Shown here in pieces: positions 4,504 through 5,236 of a DNA stretch of 5,236 nucleotides. The position numbers and the translations under genes were made by a program. The notes below the pieces were generated by a model. The model worked only from the letters and a program-made list of their open reading frames with translations. It was not told the DNA's origin and did not search any database. Numbering within the stretch: the stretch's first letter is position 1; each line of letters starts with the position of its first letter. The DNA comes from Akkermansiaceae bacterium (GTDB lineage Bacteria; Verrucomicrobiota; Verrucomicrobiia; Verrucomicrobiales; Akkermansiaceae): the NCBI GenBank assembly GCA_029288115.1, contig JARFPV010000287.1:1-5236 (forward strand), in the 5' to 3' direction.

Positions 4504-5236
4504 TTAGTCGTCTTGGCTGTCTTGCTTGTGTTCGATGATGAAGTTTCTGGCTTCCTCAAGTTCGGGAAGCGAAGCATCTGCTTTTGCGAATGCGGTTTGA
4601 AACTTTTCGTAGAAAACGGCTGCCATCTTGGTGTTGCTGGCGCGGCGATAGCTGCGTGCAATGCCGAGGTATGCGTGTCCTGACTTGGAGCGTTTTTTGA
4701 GTGAAGCTGAAAAATATTCTCTAGCCTGATCAAGTGCTCCAGCGTGCAGGGCGAGCCAACCGAGTGATTCCTCGACCGGGTTGATGAGTAGCGGTGGTTC
4801 GGTGTAGCCAGAGCGGTCTGATTCCCGGATGGCGATGCTGGCCCAGGTTTTTTTGAACTCGTTGTTAGGCTTGGCGTTATCAACCCAAGCCCGAGCCTCG
4901 TTGTGCAGAATTTTACAGGCTGTGTGTGCCTGTGCCCACGATTGTGAGGCAGGGAATTTGCCCGGATCGGCTGCCTTCAGCGCTTTCAAGTGCTGGTTGA
5001 GTGCGAGTTTTTCTCGCCGAATAACTGCGTCGCTTCTCAGATCATCCGGGTGGGTGACGGCGTGACGTAATCGGCAGTAGGAGCGGAGGAATAGCAGGTA
5101 ATGGCGTGCACCAGAATTCTCTGGGATGGCGTCAGGTATCAGGGCGGCAGCAGCGAGTGCAAAATTTCCAGATCGCATGTGAACCAGCGCGGTGGCGGTG
5201 CTGGAGAGGTAGTAGATCTGATGCGCGCCAATCGCG
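4504..5236 (-). CDS. TPR-repeat protein, partial (5' end outside window)
   Basis: The frame is open to the right edge and stops with TAA at 4504-4506, giving 243 visible residues. The ATG at 5176-5178 is probably internal, since the 19 residues before it (AIGAHQIYYLSSTATALVH) run smoothly into a helical repeat with RSGNFALAAAAL. Numbered from the edge, two clear tetratricopeptide repeats lie near the C-terminus: about 155-187 (ESLGWLALHAGALDQAREYF) and 186-219 (HAYLGIARSYRRASNTKMAA). The middle is helical and repeat-like but degenerate, and the end is acidic (KQDSQDD). TPRs form protein-binding superhelices; the partner is unknown and no catalytic domain is seen. Any signal peptide or N-terminal domain lies beyond the edge. 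It is the first visible gene of the - strand operon, 3 bp upstream of the Nudix gene. Confidence 0.75.
   Translation of the reverse strand, partial: AIGAHQIYYLSSTATALVHMRSGNFALAAAALIPDAIPENSGARHYLLFLRSYCRLRHAVTHPDDLRSDAVIRREKLALNQHLKALKAADPGKFPASQSWAQAHTACKILHNEARAWVDNAKPNNEFKKTWASIAIRESDRSGYTEPPLLINPVEESLGWLALHAGALDQAREYFSASLKKRSKSGHAYLGIARSYRRASNTKMAAVFYEKFQTAFAKADASLPELEEARNFIIEHKQDSQDD

Noticed and set aside
4398..4883. 161-codon - strand frame bridging the Nudix and TPR genes
   Set aside because: It is a shadow of two genes with clear domains in their own frames; the product is low-complexity Ser/Thr/Pro/Lys.
5176..5178. ATG as true start of the TPR gene
   Set aside because: The frame continues without a stop to the window edge and the upstream residues continue the helical repeat pattern, so the gene most likely starts outside the window.

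Overview
The window looks like a chromosomal segment from a member of the Verrucomicrobiota. The evidence is a TIGR02597-type secreted protein, a family I know mainly from that phylum, beside a PEP-CTERM protein whose tail has the form 'VPEPST - hydrophobic - FFLRRRK', common in marine verrucomicrobia. The conserved housekeeping genes fit a Gram-negative bacterium but do not fix the genus.

Layout. At the left edge, on the + strand, is the 3' end of a type IV prepilin peptidase gene (to 232). It faces a two-gene unit on the - strand across a strong bidirectional hairpin terminator (243-275). That unit has the upstream gene at 942-2051 (TIGR02597-like, with an internal 56-residue duplication) and the downstream gene at 297-920 (short acidic PEP-CTERM protein), 21 bp apart. 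A 192-bp non-coding gap (2052-2243) separates it from the rest. The gap holds an inverted repeat, a weak promoter candidate and a probable terminator for argB.

From 2244 to the right edge everything is on the - strand and tightly spaced. Read in transcription order it is a TPR-repeat protein (open at the right edge), a Nudix hydrolase of the ADP-ribose pyrophosphatase type (3-bp gap), tcdA for cyclic t6A formation in tRNA (10-bp gap from the preferred start), and argB, acetylglutamate kinase (36-bp gap). This looks like one operon of unrelated housekeeping functions. The argB start codon lies inside a perfect 7-bp inverted repeat.

Working picture. The right two thirds is ordinary core metabolism and RNA modification. 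The left third carries a self-contained cell-surface or secreted pair of unknown function, bounded by terminator-like hairpins on both sides. None of the five visible gene starts has a recognisable Shine-Dalgarno sequence. I found no tRNA, rRNA, CRISPR array, insertion sequence or phage gene. I do not see a clear new defence or mobile system. The most unexplained item is the secreted pair.
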